Shown here: positions 27,988 to 35,952 of the stretch, piece after piece
How positions within the stretch are numbered: position 1 is the stretch's first letter
Layout of the letters: each line of letters opens with the position of its first letter
Origin: Pseudomonadota bacterium
GTDB taxonomy: Bacteria; Pseudomonadota; Alphaproteobacteria; Sphingomonadales; Sphingomonadaceae
NCBI GenBank assembly: GCA_018242165.1
Contig: JAFECL010000033.1
Coordinates: 1 to 37,334, forward strand
Length of the DNA stretch: 37,334 nucleotides
Direction: 5' to 3'
Position numbers and translations under genes: made by a program
Notes under the pieces: model-generated
What the model was told of the DNA's origin: nothing
Database searches by the model: none
What the model saw: the letters and a program-made list of their open reading frames with translations, nothing else

Positions 27988-29523
27988 ATGTCGAGAGCAG
28001 GACGCACCGGGGGCCGTTCGGGCCGCGCTGCCGCCACCGCCGCCGATGCCGCACCGCGCCAGGCCTATATCACCCGGGCGATCCCGCCCTATTCGGTGCT
28101 GGGCGATGCCGATCTGGAAATCCTCGAACAGAACGCCGATACGATCCTCGAGGAGATCGGAATCGACATCAAGGATGATCAGGAAAGCATTGATATCTTT
28201 GTTGCAGCTGGCGCCAAGGCCGACGGCGTGCGGGTGCGCTTTCCGCGTGGCATGCTGCGCGAGATCGTCCAGAACAACGCGCCCAAAATTTTCACCCAGC
28301 ACGCCCGCAACCCGGCCAATTCGGTGCAGATCGGCGGCAAGGCCACGGTGCTGGTGCCGGCCTATGGTTCGCCCTTCGTCTACAGCCGCGAAACCGGGCG
28401 CCGGTACGCCACGATCGAGGATTTCCGCAATTTCGTGAAGCTGGCCTACATGGCCGACAGCCTGCACCATTCGGGCGGGACGATCTGCGAGCCGGTCGAC
28501 CTGCCGGTCAACAAGCGCCACTACGATATGGTCTACAGCCATATCAAATACAGCGACAAGGCCTTCATGGGCTCGGTCACTCACCCGCAGCGCGCCGAGG
28601 ATTCGGTGAGCATGGCCAAGATCGTCTTCGGCGAGGATTTCGTCGAAGAGAACTGCGTGATGGTCAACCTGATCAACGCCAACTCGCCGCTGACTTTCGA
28701 TGCCACCATGCTGGGGGCGCTGAAGGTCTATGCCCGGCATAACCAGGCGACGATGATCAGCCCGTTCATCGTCGCTGGGGCGATGTCGCCCGTCACGGTG
28801 GCGGCGGTCGCGGCGCAGAGCCTGGCCGAGGGCCTGGTCGGCATGGCGCTGGCCCAGCTGGTGCGCCCGGGCGCGCCGGTGATCTACGGCAACTTCGTTT
28901 CGTCGATGTCGATGCAGTCGGGCGCGCCCACGTTCGGCACGCCCGAGGCCTCGCTGATCCTCAACTGTGGCGCGGCGCTGGCCCGCCGGCTGGGCGTTCC
29001 GTTCCGCAGCGCGGGCGGCTTCACCGGCAGCAAGGTGTCGGACGCGCAGGCGGCCTACGAGGCGGCCAACACCCTGCAGCAGGGCCTGCTGGCGGGCGTG
29101 AACTTCATGCTCCACACCGCGGGCTGGCTCGAGGGCGGGCTGGCCATGGGCTATGAGAAGTTCGTGATGGACTGTGATCAGGCGGCGATGATGGCGGTCT
29201 ACGCCAAGGGCGTCGACATGAGCGCCAACGGCCAGGCGATGGACGCGCTGCGCGAGGTTGGGCCGGGGCAGCATTTCCTTGGCTGCAGCCATACCCAGGC
29301 CAATTTCAAGAGCGCCTTCTACCGTTCGACCGTGGCCGACAACAACAGCTACGAACAGTGGGTGGAGGACGGCAAGCTGGATGCCGAGCAGCGCGCCGAG
29401 CGGCTCTACAAGCAGCTGCTGGCCGACTATCAGCCGCCCGAACTCGATCCCGAAATCGACGCCAGGCTGGTTGCGTTCATGGAAACGGCCAAGGCCAGCT
29501 TCCCGGATTCGAACATCAGCTAG
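27988..29523 (+). CDS. Non-pyrrolysine MttB-family trimethylamine/betaine:corrinoid methyltransferase
   Basis: A 511-residue member of the MttB superfamily, predicted to demethylate a quaternary or tertiary amine onto the corrinoid protein. Typical stretches: ILEQNADTILEEIGIDIKDD, RFPRGMLREIVQNNAPKIFT, VPAYGSPFVYSRETGRRY, GGTICEPVDLPVN, PLTFDATMLGALKVYA. The loop where archaeal MttB has amber-encoded pyrrolysine reads GGFTGSKVSDAQAAYE, with an ordinary valine codon (V350), so it belongs with the MtgB, MtpB and MtcB type enzymes acting on glycine betaine, proline betaine and carnitine. The substrate here is undetermined. The N-terminus is Arg/Gly-rich (MSRAGRTGGRSGRAAATAAD), as in related alphaproteobacterial proteins. 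It ends with a normal TAG stop. Confidence 0.93.
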   Translation: MSRAGRTGGRSGRAAATAADAAPRQAYITRAIPPYSVLGDADLEILEQNADTILEEIGIDIKDDQESIDIFVAAGAKADGVRVRFPRGMLREIVQNNAPKIFTQHARNPANSVQIGGKATVLVPAYGSPFVYSRETGRRYATIEDFRNFVKLAYMADSLHHSGGTICEPVDLPVNKRHYDMVYSHIKYSDKAFMGSVTHPQRAEDSVSMAKIVFGEDFVEENCVMVNLINANSPLTFDATMLGALKVYARHNQATMISPFIVAGAMSPVTVAAVAAQSLAEGLVGMALAQLVRPGAPVIYGNFVSSMSMQSGAPTFGTPEASLILNCGAALARRLGVPFRSAGGFTGSKVSDAQAAYEAANTLQQGLLAGVNFMLHTAGWLEGGLAMGYEKFVMDCDQAAMMAVYAKGVDMSANGQAMDALREVGPGQHFLGCSHTQANFKSAFYRSTVADNNSYEQWVEDGKLDAEQRAERLYKQLLADYQPPELDPEIDARLVAFMETAKASFPDSNIS

Positions 29524-29560
29524 GGCGGAACGGGCGAAGGCGCGCGATGGAGGTGCGGCC

Positions 29561-30547
29561 ATGAGCAGGCAGGGTCAGCTACCGGCGAACTTCGAGTTCC
29601 GGGCGCTGCAGGTCTTTGTCACCACCGCCGAACAGGGCGGGATGACCAAGGCCGCGCAGGTGCTGGGGCTGACCCAGTCGGCGGTGTCGCAGACCATTGC
29701 CGCGCTGGAAGAGGCGGTCGGCAAGCAGCTGTTCGACCGCGCGGTGCGCCCGATCGTGCTGACCGGCGCCGGCCATGCCCTGTTCGGCCACGGCCAGCGG
29801 ATCCTGGCCGACGTACGGCAGGCCTACATCGAAGCGAGCGAGATCGACCGGGGCGAGCTGGCCTCGCTGACCATCGGCATGCCGGAAAGCCTGGCGAACG
29901 TGCTGGGGCCACGGCTGTACCGGCGGCGGCCCGAGCTGGCCAAGTTCTGGCGCATCTCGAACGGCCTGACGCCTGACCAGCGGGCGCGCTTCAACAGCCA
30001 CGCCGCTGACCTGATGATCACCGAGGAAAGCAACGTTTCCGACATGATCGAGGTGGAACGGCACCTGCTGTTCACCGAACCTTACGTGCTGATCTTCCCC
30101 AAGGATTTCAGCCTGCCCACCGAACTGGGGCCGCATCTGGCCGATAGCCGCTTCATCCGCTTTTCGCTGCGCAGCTCGGCCGGGCGGCAGACCGAGGCGC
30201 AGCTCAACCGGCTGCAGCTGAAATTCCCGGCGCAGATCGAGTTCGATTCGGTTTCGGGCCATGCCATGGCGGTGGCCTATGGTCTTGGCTGGGGCATCTC
30301 TACCCCGCTGTGCCTGTTCCAGGTGCCGGGGATTTTCGACCAGATACAGGTTCGCCCGATCGTGCGTGGTGCCTTCGGGCGGCGGATGACGCTGATCGCC
30401 CGGGCCGCGGCGCTGGGCAACACACCGGCCATCGTCGCGGGCGAGGCCCGGGCGGTGTTGCGTGACGAGGTTTTCCCGCAACTGCAGGAGGCGCTGCCGT
30501 GGCTCGACGGTACGCTGGCCCTGGGGGACAGCGCGGGGCGGTATTAG
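29561..30547 (+). CDS. LysR-family transcriptional regulator
   Basis: A 328-residue LysR-type regulator. The N-terminal winged HTH (about residues 12-70) is clear: FEFRALQVFVTTAEQGGMTK, AAQVLGLTQSAVSQTIAALE, VGKQLFDRAVRPIVLTGAG. The C-terminal periplasmic-binding-protein-like effector domain follows (LASLTIGMPESLANVLGP; VSGHAMAVAYGLGWGISTPL). GGAGG lies just upstream of the ATG. Unlike most LysR genes it is not divergent but lies within the catabolic run between mttB and fhs, so it may be co-transcribed with them. It gives the cluster a second regulator; its ligand is unknown. Confidence 0.9.
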   Translation: MSRQGQLPANFEFRALQVFVTTAEQGGMTKAAQVLGLTQSAVSQTIAALEEAVGKQLFDRAVRPIVLTGAGHALFGHGQRILADVRQAYIEASEIDRGELASLTIGMPESLANVLGPRLYRRRPELAKFWRISNGLTPDQRARFNSHAADLMITEESNVSDMIEVERHLLFTEPYVLIFPKDFSLPTELGPHLADSRFIRFSLRSSAGRQTEAQLNRLQLKFPAQIEFDSVSGHAMAVAYGLGWGISTPLCLFQVPGIFDQIQVRPIVRGAFGRRMTLIARAAALGNTPAIVAGEARAVLRDEVFPQLQEALPWLDGTLALGDSAGRY

Positions 30548-30631
30548 GCGGCGTGATGGCGGCGATCAGATTGGGGCGGCGGCGATGCCGGGCCTAGGCT
30601 GATCGCGGCAGATCGCGCAGAATTCAAGGCA

Positions 30632-30647
30632 GGCGGCCCAGGCCGCC
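30632..30647 (+). other. Hairpin upstream of fhs
   Basis: Inverted repeat GGCGGCC-CA-GGCCGCC in the 133-bp gap between lysR and fhs, about 35 bp before the fhs ATG. There is no U-tract. It could attenuate read-through or shape the fhs leader. I see no clear promoter hexamers in the gap. Confidence 0.3.
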
Positions 30648-30680
30648 CATAGCAAGGGAGGGGGCACGGCCCCGATACGC

Positions 30681-32381
30681 ATGGCACAAGATCATCTTCC
30701 GCCCCCGGGGGCACCCGACATCGATATTGCCCGCGCCGCGCGGATGCAGCCGATCCTGCCGCTGGCCAAGGCCCGGCTGGGGATCGACCCCGAGGCGCTG
30801 GTCCCCTATGGCCACCACAAGGCCAAGCTGAGCCTCGATTTCGTGGCCGAAACCCGCAGCCGCAAGAACGGCAAGCTGGTGCTGGTGACGGCGATCACCC
30901 CGACCCCGGCGGGCGAGGGCAAGACCACCACCTCGGTCGGGCTGGCCGATGGCCTCAACAAGATCGGGGTCAACACCATGGTCTGCCTGCGCGAGCCGTC
31001 GCTGGGTCCGTGCTTCGGAATGAAGGGCGGCGCCGCTGGCGGCGGTCGCGCCCAGGTCGTGCCGATGGAAGACATCAACCTGCACTTCAACGGCGATTTC
31101 CACGCGATCACTTCGGCCCACTCGCTGCTGGCTGCGCTGATCGATAACCATCTCCAGTGGGGCAACGAGCTCAACATCGATCCGCGCCGGATCGTCTGGC
31201 GCCGTGTGGTCGACATGAACGATCGGGCGCTGCGCAACATGGTGATCGGCCTGGGCGGCGCGGCCCACGGCATCCCGCGCGAAACCGGGTTCGACATCAC
31301 CGTCGCCTCGGAAATCATGGCGATCCTGTGCCTCGCCACCGACATCAAGGACCTCCAGCGGCGTCTGGGCGATATCATCATCGCCCGCACCCGCACGAAG
31401 GAGCCGGTGACCGCGCGTCAGCTGGGCGCTGACGGGGCGATGGCGGTGCTGCTCAAGGATGCGCTGCTGCCCAACCTGGTGCAGACCATCGAGAACAACC
31501 CCGCCTTCATCCACGGCGGTCCGTTCGCCAATATCGCTCACGGCTGCAACTCGGTGATGGCGACGCAGACCGCGCTGAAGCTGGCTGACGTGGTGGTGAC
31601 CGAGGCCGGTTTCGGTGCCGACCTGGGCGCCGAGAAGTTCATCGACATCAAGTGCCGCCAGTCGGGCCTGCGCCCCGACGCCGTGGTGCTGGTGGCGACG
31701 ATCCGCGCGCTGAAGATGCAGGGCGGCGTTGCCAAGGATGCGCTGGGCACCCCCGACGTGGCCGCGCTGAAGGCCGGGGCGGTCAACATCATCCGCCACA
31801 TCGAGAACCTCAAGAAGTTCGGCCTGACCCCGGTGGTGGCGATCAACCACCGCGTTGACGATGCCGCCGAGGAAGTCGAAGCGCTGAGGGCGATTTGCGC
31901 CGAGCAGGGCGTCAAGGTCGCGCTGGCCCGCCACTGGGCCGAGGGCGGTGCCGGGGCGGTCGAGCTGGCCGAGGCCGTTCAGGCACAGCTGGCCGAGGGT
32001 TCGGCCGAGGTGAAGATGCTGTACCCGGACGAGCTGTCGCTGGCCGACAAGATCGCCACCATCGCGCGCGAGATCTATCGCGCCGACGGGATCAGCCTGG
32101 GCGGCGACACCGCGCGCCAGCTGAAGGAGTTCGAGAAGCTGGGCTATGGCCACCTGCCGGTGTGCATCGCCAAGACGCAGTATTCGTTCTCGACCGACCC
32201 GACCAAGATCGGCGCGGCCACCGGCCACACCGTGGAGGTGCGCGAAGTGCGCCTTTCCGCCGGTGCGGGCTTCGTCGTGGCGGTCTGCGGCGACATCATG
32301 ACCATGCCCGGGCTGCCCAAGCGGCCCGCCGCGATGGACATCAAGCTGGATGACAAGGGCGAGATCGTCGGCCTCGCCTAG
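30681..32381 (+). CDS. fhs: Formate-tetrahydrofolate ligase Fhs
   Basis: Interconverts formate + THF + ATP with 10-formyl-THF + ADP + phosphate. The 566 residues are close to the family length. Motifs: [20 protein letters not shown] (nucleotide-binding loop), [60 protein letters not shown] and [20 protein letters not shown]. Next to MetF/MetV and the methyltransferases it probably works in reverse, releasing formate and making ATP from methyl groups that enter the folate pool. Sphingobium uses a comparable LigM-MetF-LigH route for lignin O-methyl groups. A GGGAGGGGG-type ribosome binding site precedes the ATG. No folD is in the window. Confidence 0.95.
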   Translation: MAQDHLPPPGAPDIDIARAARMQPILPLAKARLGIDPEALVPYGHHKAKLSLDFVAETRSRKNGKLVLVTAITPTPAGEGKTTTSVGLADGLNKIGVNTMVCLREPSLGPCFGMKGGAAGGGRAQVVPMEDINLHFNGDFHAITSAHSLLAALIDNHLQWGNELNIDPRRIVWRRVVDMNDRALRNMVIGLGGAAHGIPRETGFDITVASEIMAILCLATDIKDLQRRLGDIIIARTRTKEPVTARQLGADGAMAVLLKDALLPNLVQTIENNPAFIHGGPFANIAHGCNSVMATQTALKLADVVVTEAGFGADLGAEKFIDIKCRQSGLRPDAVVLVATIRALKMQGGVAKDALGTPDVAALKAGAVNIIRHIENLKKFGLTPVVAINHRVDDAAEEVEALRAICAEQGVKVALARHWAEGGAGAVELAEAVQAQLAEGSAEVKMLYPDELSLADKIATIAREIYRADGISLGGDTARQLKEFEKLGYGHLPVCIAKTQYSFSTDPTKIGAATGHTVEVREVRLSAGAGFVVAVCGDIMTMPGLPKRPAAMDIKLDDKGEIVGLA

Positions 32382-32393
32382 GGTCCGCGGCTA

Positions 32394-32509
32394 TTTACCC
32401 CATGCCGGGCTGCGAAACGGCGCTCGCTGCGCTTCCGGTGCTCACGGCCCATAAGGCCGCTGCGCTCCGGTTCGCGCGATCACCATTTCTCGCTCCGGCA
32501 TGGGGCAAA
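32394..32509. repeat. 116-bp intergenic inverted-repeat (cruciform-like) element
   Basis: Between the convergent fhs and methyltransferase genes, terminal arms of 15 bp (TTTACCCCATGCCGG at 32394-32408; CCGGCATGGGGCAAA at 32495-32509) pair with one mismatch. Inside, CGGCC-CATAA-GGCCG (32445-32459) forms a central hairpin, flanked by imperfectly matching GC-rich segments (GCGCTTCCGG, GCGCTCCGGT). It has no reading frame of substance. This looks like a REP/MITE-like dispersed palindromic element and may double as a bidirectional terminator. Only one copy is in the window. Confidence 0.55.
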
Positions 32510-32526
32510 TCCCCACGAACCCCTCG

Positions 32527-33318
32527 TCAGGAGCGGCACCAGCCGCTGAGCGTCAGGATCTCGAAATGTTCGGGCGTGCGGCCGCGGGCATCGGCCTGAT
32601 CAGCGAAGGCCTGCCGGGCCCGTGCGAGCCATTGCTTGCCGCAGGCGGGGCCGGGATCGGCCAGCACGTTGCCGCAGCCCTGTGCGCGCAGATCGGCGAC
32701 CAGCGCTTCCAGCGAGCCAAACCGCACGGCCAGCCCCCGGCTGTCGACCACCGGATCGGCCAGCCCGGCGCGTTGCAGCAGCTGTCCGCCGGCGCGAACG
32801 TCGACCATCGGGTGCAGGCGCGGTGCCGGGCGCTCGCCATCGGCTGCCAGCATCGCCGCGCGCAGCGCCGGCAGGCACCCTGCGCCCGCTAACTGCGCGA
32901 GCATCAGCCCACCGGGCGCCAGCGCGCGCCGCATGTGGATCAGCGCACCGGGCAGATCGTTCACCGTATCGAGCGTGCCGAGGGCGACGATCAGGTTAAA
33001 CCCGGCGCCAACCAGCTCGGCAGGGAAGGGCGCCTCGTCGTCCAGCGCCAGTTCGCCGTGCTGCGGCACCGGATCGGCGGGCAAGACCTCCACCCCGGTC
33101 GCCGCCAGCACCGGGGCAAGGGTGCCCGACCAGTCGCCAATCACCAGCGCGCGGGCAGGGGTGTGGCGCAGGAAGCCGATCCGTTCGAGCACGTCTTCGG
33201 CCATGTCGGCATGAAGGTAGGTCGCGGCACCGGGCCGCTCGCGCAGCTGCCGGGCCCGCAACCGCGCGGCGCGGCGGCGGTGCGGGGCAAAGATGCGGGG
33301 CGGGGCAGCAGAGGACAT
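32527..33318 (-). CDS. Class I SAM-dependent methyltransferase (BioC/NDUFAF5-like)
   Basis: A 263-residue protein starting MSSAAPPRIFAPHRRRAARL. The N-terminal HRRRAARLRARQL and LHADMAEDVLERIGFLRHTP are typical of the alphaproteobacterial group related to mitochondrial NDUFAF5 and to BioC. A divergent SAM-binding region follows (ALVIGDWSGTLAPVLAATGV; FNLIVALGTLDTVNDLPGAL; RALAPGGLMLAQLAGAG). The exact substrate is unknown; members act in complex I assembly or biotin synthesis. It is divergent from comF, a pairing common in alphaproteobacteria. I use ATG 33318 and not the upstream in-frame ATG at 33354 because conservation starts there. Confidence 0.8.
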   Translation of the reverse strand: MSSAAPPRIFAPHRRRAARLRARQLRERPGAATYLHADMAEDVLERIGFLRHTPARALVIGDWSGTLAPVLAATGVEVLPADPVPQHGELALDDEAPFPAELVGAGFNLIVALGTLDTVNDLPGALIHMRRALAPGGLMLAQLAGAGCLPALRAAMLAADGERPAPRLHPMVDVRAGGQLLQRAGLADPVVDSRGLAVRFGSLEALVADLRAQGCGNVLADPGPACGKQWLARARQAFADQADARGRTPEHFEILTLSGWCRS

Positions 33319-33381
33319 CAGGGTGGCCTTGCCCCCCACCGCCGCGCTTGGCAAGCGCCGCCGGTGGGTTACAAGCCGGGC

Positions 33382-34173
33382 ATGGCCCTAGCCCGCGCGC
33401 TTGCCCCGCTGATCGATCTGGTCTTTCCGCCGCGCTGCCCGCTGTGCGGCGGGGCGCTGGCCGGACATGGCGGCCTGTGCGCGGGGTGCTGGGGCGAGCT
33501 GGCGATTCCCGGGCAGCCCGCCTGTGCCTCGTGCCAACGGCCCTTTCCCGGCGGCACGGCCGAGGGGCTGGTCTGCGCCCCTTGCCTGGCCCACCCGCCG
33601 CGCCACGCCGGGATTGCCGCGGCAACGATCTACAATGCGGCCTCGCGCCGGCTGATCCTGTCGTTCAAGCATGGCAAGCGGATCGCCATGGCGCCGCTGC
33701 TGGGCCGGCTGATCGCCGCCCGGTTGAAGAGCAGCGGGCTGCATGTCGACCAGCACTGGCTGGTGGTGCCGGTGCCGCTGCACCGCTGGCGGCTGTGGAG
33801 CCGGGGGTTCAACCAGGCTGCGCTGCTGGCGCGCGAGGTGGCGCGGCACAGCGGCGCGCAGCTGCTGGTTGACGGGCTCGAGCGCCACCGCCGCACGCCC
33901 TTGCTGGGCGACCTGGGGCGCGAGGCGCGGGCGCGCGTGCTGGCCGGGGCGATTCGCGTCCATCCGCGTCGCGCTGCCGGGCTGAAAGGGGCCAGCGTGC
34001 TGCTGGTCGACGATGTGCTGACCAGCGGGGCGACCAGCGATGCCTGTATCCGCGCCCTGCGCAGGGCCGGGGCCCGGCAGGTGGCGATCGCCTGCTTTGC
34101 CCGGGTGCTGGACGAGGCGGAGGCGCATGCACAGCGCCCGCCGCCGCAGGATGAAGCGCTGCACGAGGAATGA
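33382..34173 (+). CDS. comF: ComF-family phosphoribosyltransferase-like protein
   Basis: A 263-residue ComF homologue, associated with DNA uptake/competence and double-strand DNA metabolism in some bacteria, though its role in proteobacteria is unclear. The N-terminal zinc region has paired cysteines (FPPRCPLCGG, LCAGCWG, ACASCQRPF, VCAPCLA). The C-terminal type I PRTase domain has VVPVPLHRWRLWSRGFNQAA and the PRPP-binding loop VLLVDDVLTSGATSD. A far longer upstream open frame is antisense to the methyltransferase gene, so ATG 33382 is used. The TGA stop abuts an A-run that forms the U-tract of a terminator on the opposite strand. Confidence 0.9.
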   Translation: MALARALAPLIDLVFPPRCPLCGGALAGHGGLCAGCWGELAIPGQPACASCQRPFPGGTAEGLVCAPCLAHPPRHAGIAAATIYNAASRRLILSFKHGKRIAMAPLLGRLIAARLKSSGLHVDQHWLVVPVPLHRWRLWSRGFNQAALLAREVARHSGAQLLVDGLERHRRTPLLGDLGREARARVLAGAIRVHPRRAAGLKGASVLLVDDVLTSGATSDACIRALRRAGARQVAIACFARVLDEAEAHAQRPPPQDEALHEE

Positions 34174-34201
34174 AAAAACGCCCGGAGCATGGCCCCGGGC
34201 G
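34173..34201 (-). terminator. Intrinsic terminator of a leftward transcript
   Basis: Read on the minus strand, a GC-rich hairpin with 7-bp arms (CGCCCGG / CCGGGCG; plus-strand arms 34179-34185 and 34195-34201) is followed directly by six U residues (plus A-run 34173-34178). This is a textbook Rho-independent terminator facing left. No leftward protein gene lies upstream of it, which points to an RNA gene. Confidence 0.7.
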
Positions 34202-34452
34202 CCGCGTGACGATTGGCCGGGCAGGGGTGTCGAAACACCCGGCGGCCACCGCTTCCCCAAGGGGGCCGTCCCGATCAAGATTCCGCCGGTTGTCCGGCTG
34301 TCTGCTCCCTGAACCCTGGCGCTTTACCACGCCGGGCGGGCATCCCGGGCGGCCCGTATCGGGTTCCACCGCATGGTTGCCCTGGACGTTTCCGGATCGA
34401 CTTGCGACCTGACCCGGAAGCGGCTGGCCCCTCATGGCCGGGCCGCGCTGCT
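34179..34452 (-). ncRNA. Candidate structured small RNA (family not identified)
   Basis: The ~400-bp gap between comF and hisI has no credible coding frame but, read leftward, could fold extensively and ends in an intrinsic terminator. Visible hairpins include TTCCGG...CCGGAA (plus 34391-34420 region), CCCG-ATA-CGGG and CGGG-ATG-CCCG nested inside a closing helix GAACCC/GGGTTC, GCCGG-ACAA-CCGGC, CCCC-CTT-GGGG and GGGTGT-TTCG-ACACCC. A weak promoter, TTGGCG (34488-34483) - 18 bp - TTTTAG (34464-34459), would start an RNA near 34452. I looked for hallmarks of tmRNA (tag codons), RNase P (conserved core) and SRP RNA (GGAAGGAAGCAGC) and found none. A divergent 6S RNA cannot be excluded. The 5' end is approximate. 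Confidence 0.45.
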
Positions 34453-34572
34453 GGTTTCCTAAAAGCGGCATCAAAGATAAAGCGCCAAGCGCGGCGGCGA
34501 TGGATTTTGGCCATCATCTGTGGTTATCGTGCAACATAACCGCCAGCCGTTCCGGAAGGGTCTGCCGCCATC

Positions 34573-34941
34573 ATGTCGCATAGTGTCGAACTCGAACAGG
34601 GCAGCCGTTTTACCCCGCGTTTCGATGATCGCGGGCTGATCGCGGCGGTGGCGGTCGATGCCGCCAGCGGGGCCGTGCTGATGCTGGCCTGGATGAATGC
34701 CGAGGCGCTGGACAAGACCCGCGAGACCGGCCTTGCCCATTTCTATTCCCGCTCGCGCCAGCGGTTGTGGCTGAAGGGCGAGAGCTCGGGGAATGTGCTG
34801 CGGGTCGAGCAGATGCTGACCGATTGCGATCAGGACGCGCTGGTGCTGAAGGTGCAGCCGGCCGGGCCCGCCTGCCACACCGGCGCCCAGAGCTGCTTTT
34901 ACCGTGCCGTGGAGGGTGAAGGGTTGCGGCGGCTGGCTTAG
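34573..34941 (+). CDS. hisI: Phosphoribosyl-AMP cyclohydrolase HisI
   Basis: Third step of histidine biosynthesis, hydrolysing PR-AMP to ProFAR. The 122 residues correspond to the stand-alone cyclohydrolase, with no HisE fusion. Motifs: [39 protein letters not shown], the metal site [11 protein letters not shown], and the zinc cysteines in [21 protein letters not shown] lies about 13 nt upstream of the ATG. The stop codon overlaps that of the convergent TetR gene. Confidence 0.95.
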   Translation: MSHSVELEQGSRFTPRFDDRGLIAAVAVDAASGAVLMLAWMNAEALDKTRETGLAHFYSRSRQRLWLKGESSGNVLRVEQMLTDCDQDALVLKVQPAGPACHTGAQSCFYRAVEGEGLRRLA

Positions 34942-35477
34942 CCGAGGCGCGCGGCGGCGCGGTCGACCAGATCGTCGTCGCGGCAGATGTCGACCAGCGC
35001 CAGCCCGTCGATGGTGGCCACCACCAGCGCCGCCAGCGCCGCCGGATCCGGGTCGCCCTGCGGGTCGAGGTGCGCGTCGACCCAGGCGAGGAAGCTGTCT
35101 AGCACCTGCCGGGCGATGGCGGGGAAGGGGGCCTCGCCCCGCGCCGCCGCCGCGACGATTTCGACCCACAGGCGCATGAAGGGGCGCATCGCCGGATCGG
35201 TGGTGAGCGCGGCCGCCCCGCGCAGCAGGCCCGCCATCGGCAGGCGCGTGCCCGCAGGAAAGGCCTCGCCCAGCCGCCCGGCCACGCCGGACGCGACCCG
35301 CTCGCAGGCGGCGGCCAGCACCTCGGCCTTGTCGGCGAAATAGTAGAGCAGCATCCGGTCGCTCACCCCGGCGGCGCGGGCCAGGTCGCGCAGGCTGGAG
35401 CGGGCGAGGCCGATGGCCAGCAGGTGGTCGGCCAGCCGGGCCAGAACCCGCTCGCGCTGCTCGTCACGTGGTGCCAT
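34938..35477 (-). CDS. TetR-family transcriptional regulator
   Basis: A 179-residue TetR-type repressor. The N-terminal HTH (about residues 8-55) is clear: [55 protein letters not shown]. The C-terminal helical ligand domain is typical in length. It is divergent from two small membrane-protein genes, with two identical palindromes in the 64-bp gap. It therefore probably represses itself and that pair; the inducer is unknown. Confidence 0.9.
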   Translation of the reverse strand: MAPRDEQRERVLARLADHLLAIGLARSSLRDLARAAGVSDRMLLYYFADKAEVLAAACERVASGVAGRLGEAFPAGTRLPMAGLLRGAAALTTDPAMRPFMRLWVEIVAAAARGEAPFPAIARQVLDSFLAWVDAHLDPQGDPDPAALAALVVATIDGLALVDICRDDDLVDRAAARLG

Positions 35478-35487
35478 GCAATCCTCT

Positions 35488-35531
35488 TGTAGCAGACGCT
35501 ACGTCGTGTTAGGTGTGTAGCACTTGCTACA
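35488..35531. promoter_or_regulatory. Twin TetR operators (GTAGC-N4-GCTAC)
   Basis: Two inverted repeats of the same form, GTAGC-AGAC-GCTAC (35489-35502) and TGTAGC-ACTT-GCTACA (35516-35531), centres 28 bp apart, lie between the divergent tetR start (35477) and the membrane-protein start (35542). The second is a perfect 16-bp palindrome ending just before the ribosome binding site AGGGGG. Confidence 0.7.
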
Positions 35532-35541
35532 GGGGGTGCCA

Positions 35542-35949
35542 ATGGCAGCGCTCTATCACATCGTGCCCATGCTGGGGGCGGCAATTTTCATCATTGCGAT
35601 CGTGATCGCTGCGCTGCGCCCCGCAGAGCGCCCGCCCGCCGTGCTGGCGGGGATCGCGGCGGCGGCCTTTACGGGCTGGTCAGTGCTGGCGGTCAGCACC
35701 GGCGGCATCACTGGCTTCTGGGACGAACACGTCCGCAACGCCTGGTCGAACCAGATCTGGCTCGACCTGTTGTGCGCCGGGGCGCTGGCCTTTGCCGTGC
35801 TGGCGCCCCGCGCGCGGGCGGTGGGGATGCAACTGTTGCCGTGGGGGCTGCTGGTGATCGCCACCGGGTCAGTCGGCCTGCTGGCCATGGCAACCCGATG
35901 TTTCTGGCTGGAGGCAGCCCGTGCTGCCGCCATCGATGGGGAGGGTTAG
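35542..35949 (+). CDS. Small four-helix membrane protein controlled by TetR
   Basis: A 135-residue protein, MAALYHIVPMLGAAIF at the start, with about four hydrophobic helices (IFIIAIVIAALRP; VLAGIAAAAFTGWSVLAVST; LDLLCAGALAFAVLAPRARA; LLPWGLLVIATGSVGLLAMA). I recognise no named family. AGGGGG precedes ATG 35542, directly after the second palindrome. The next membrane-protein gene follows 3 bp after the stop, so the two are probably co-transcribed and derepressed together when the TetR ligand is present. Confidence 0.7.
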   Translation: MAALYHIVPMLGAAIFIIAIVIAALRPAERPPAVLAGIAAAAFTGWSVLAVSTGGITGFWDEHVRNAWSNQIWLDLLCAGALAFAVLAPRARAVGMQLLPWGLLVIATGSVGLLAMATRCFWLEAARAAAIDGEG

Positions 35950-35952
35950 GTC

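Noticed and set aside
24630-28037. Very long minus-strand open frame across metF, the methyltransferase and the RACo-like gene
   Set aside because: Antisense shadow of well-supported genes; the translated protein is His/Gln/Arg-rich without motifs. The same applies to the long minus frames at 17249-20104 and 6448-8652.
29521-29523. TAG codon at the end of the MttB-family gene read as pyrrolysine
   Set aside because: Pyl in MttB lies mid-protein, where this gene has a valine codon. The TAG comes at the normal C-terminus, the read-through frame has no similarity, and no pyl genes are visible.
34390-34425. SRP RNA-like string GGTCAGGTC followed by CCGGAA on the minus strand
   Set aside because: The diagnostic SRP hairpin tip (GGAAGGAAGCAGC) is absent and the order of elements is wrong.
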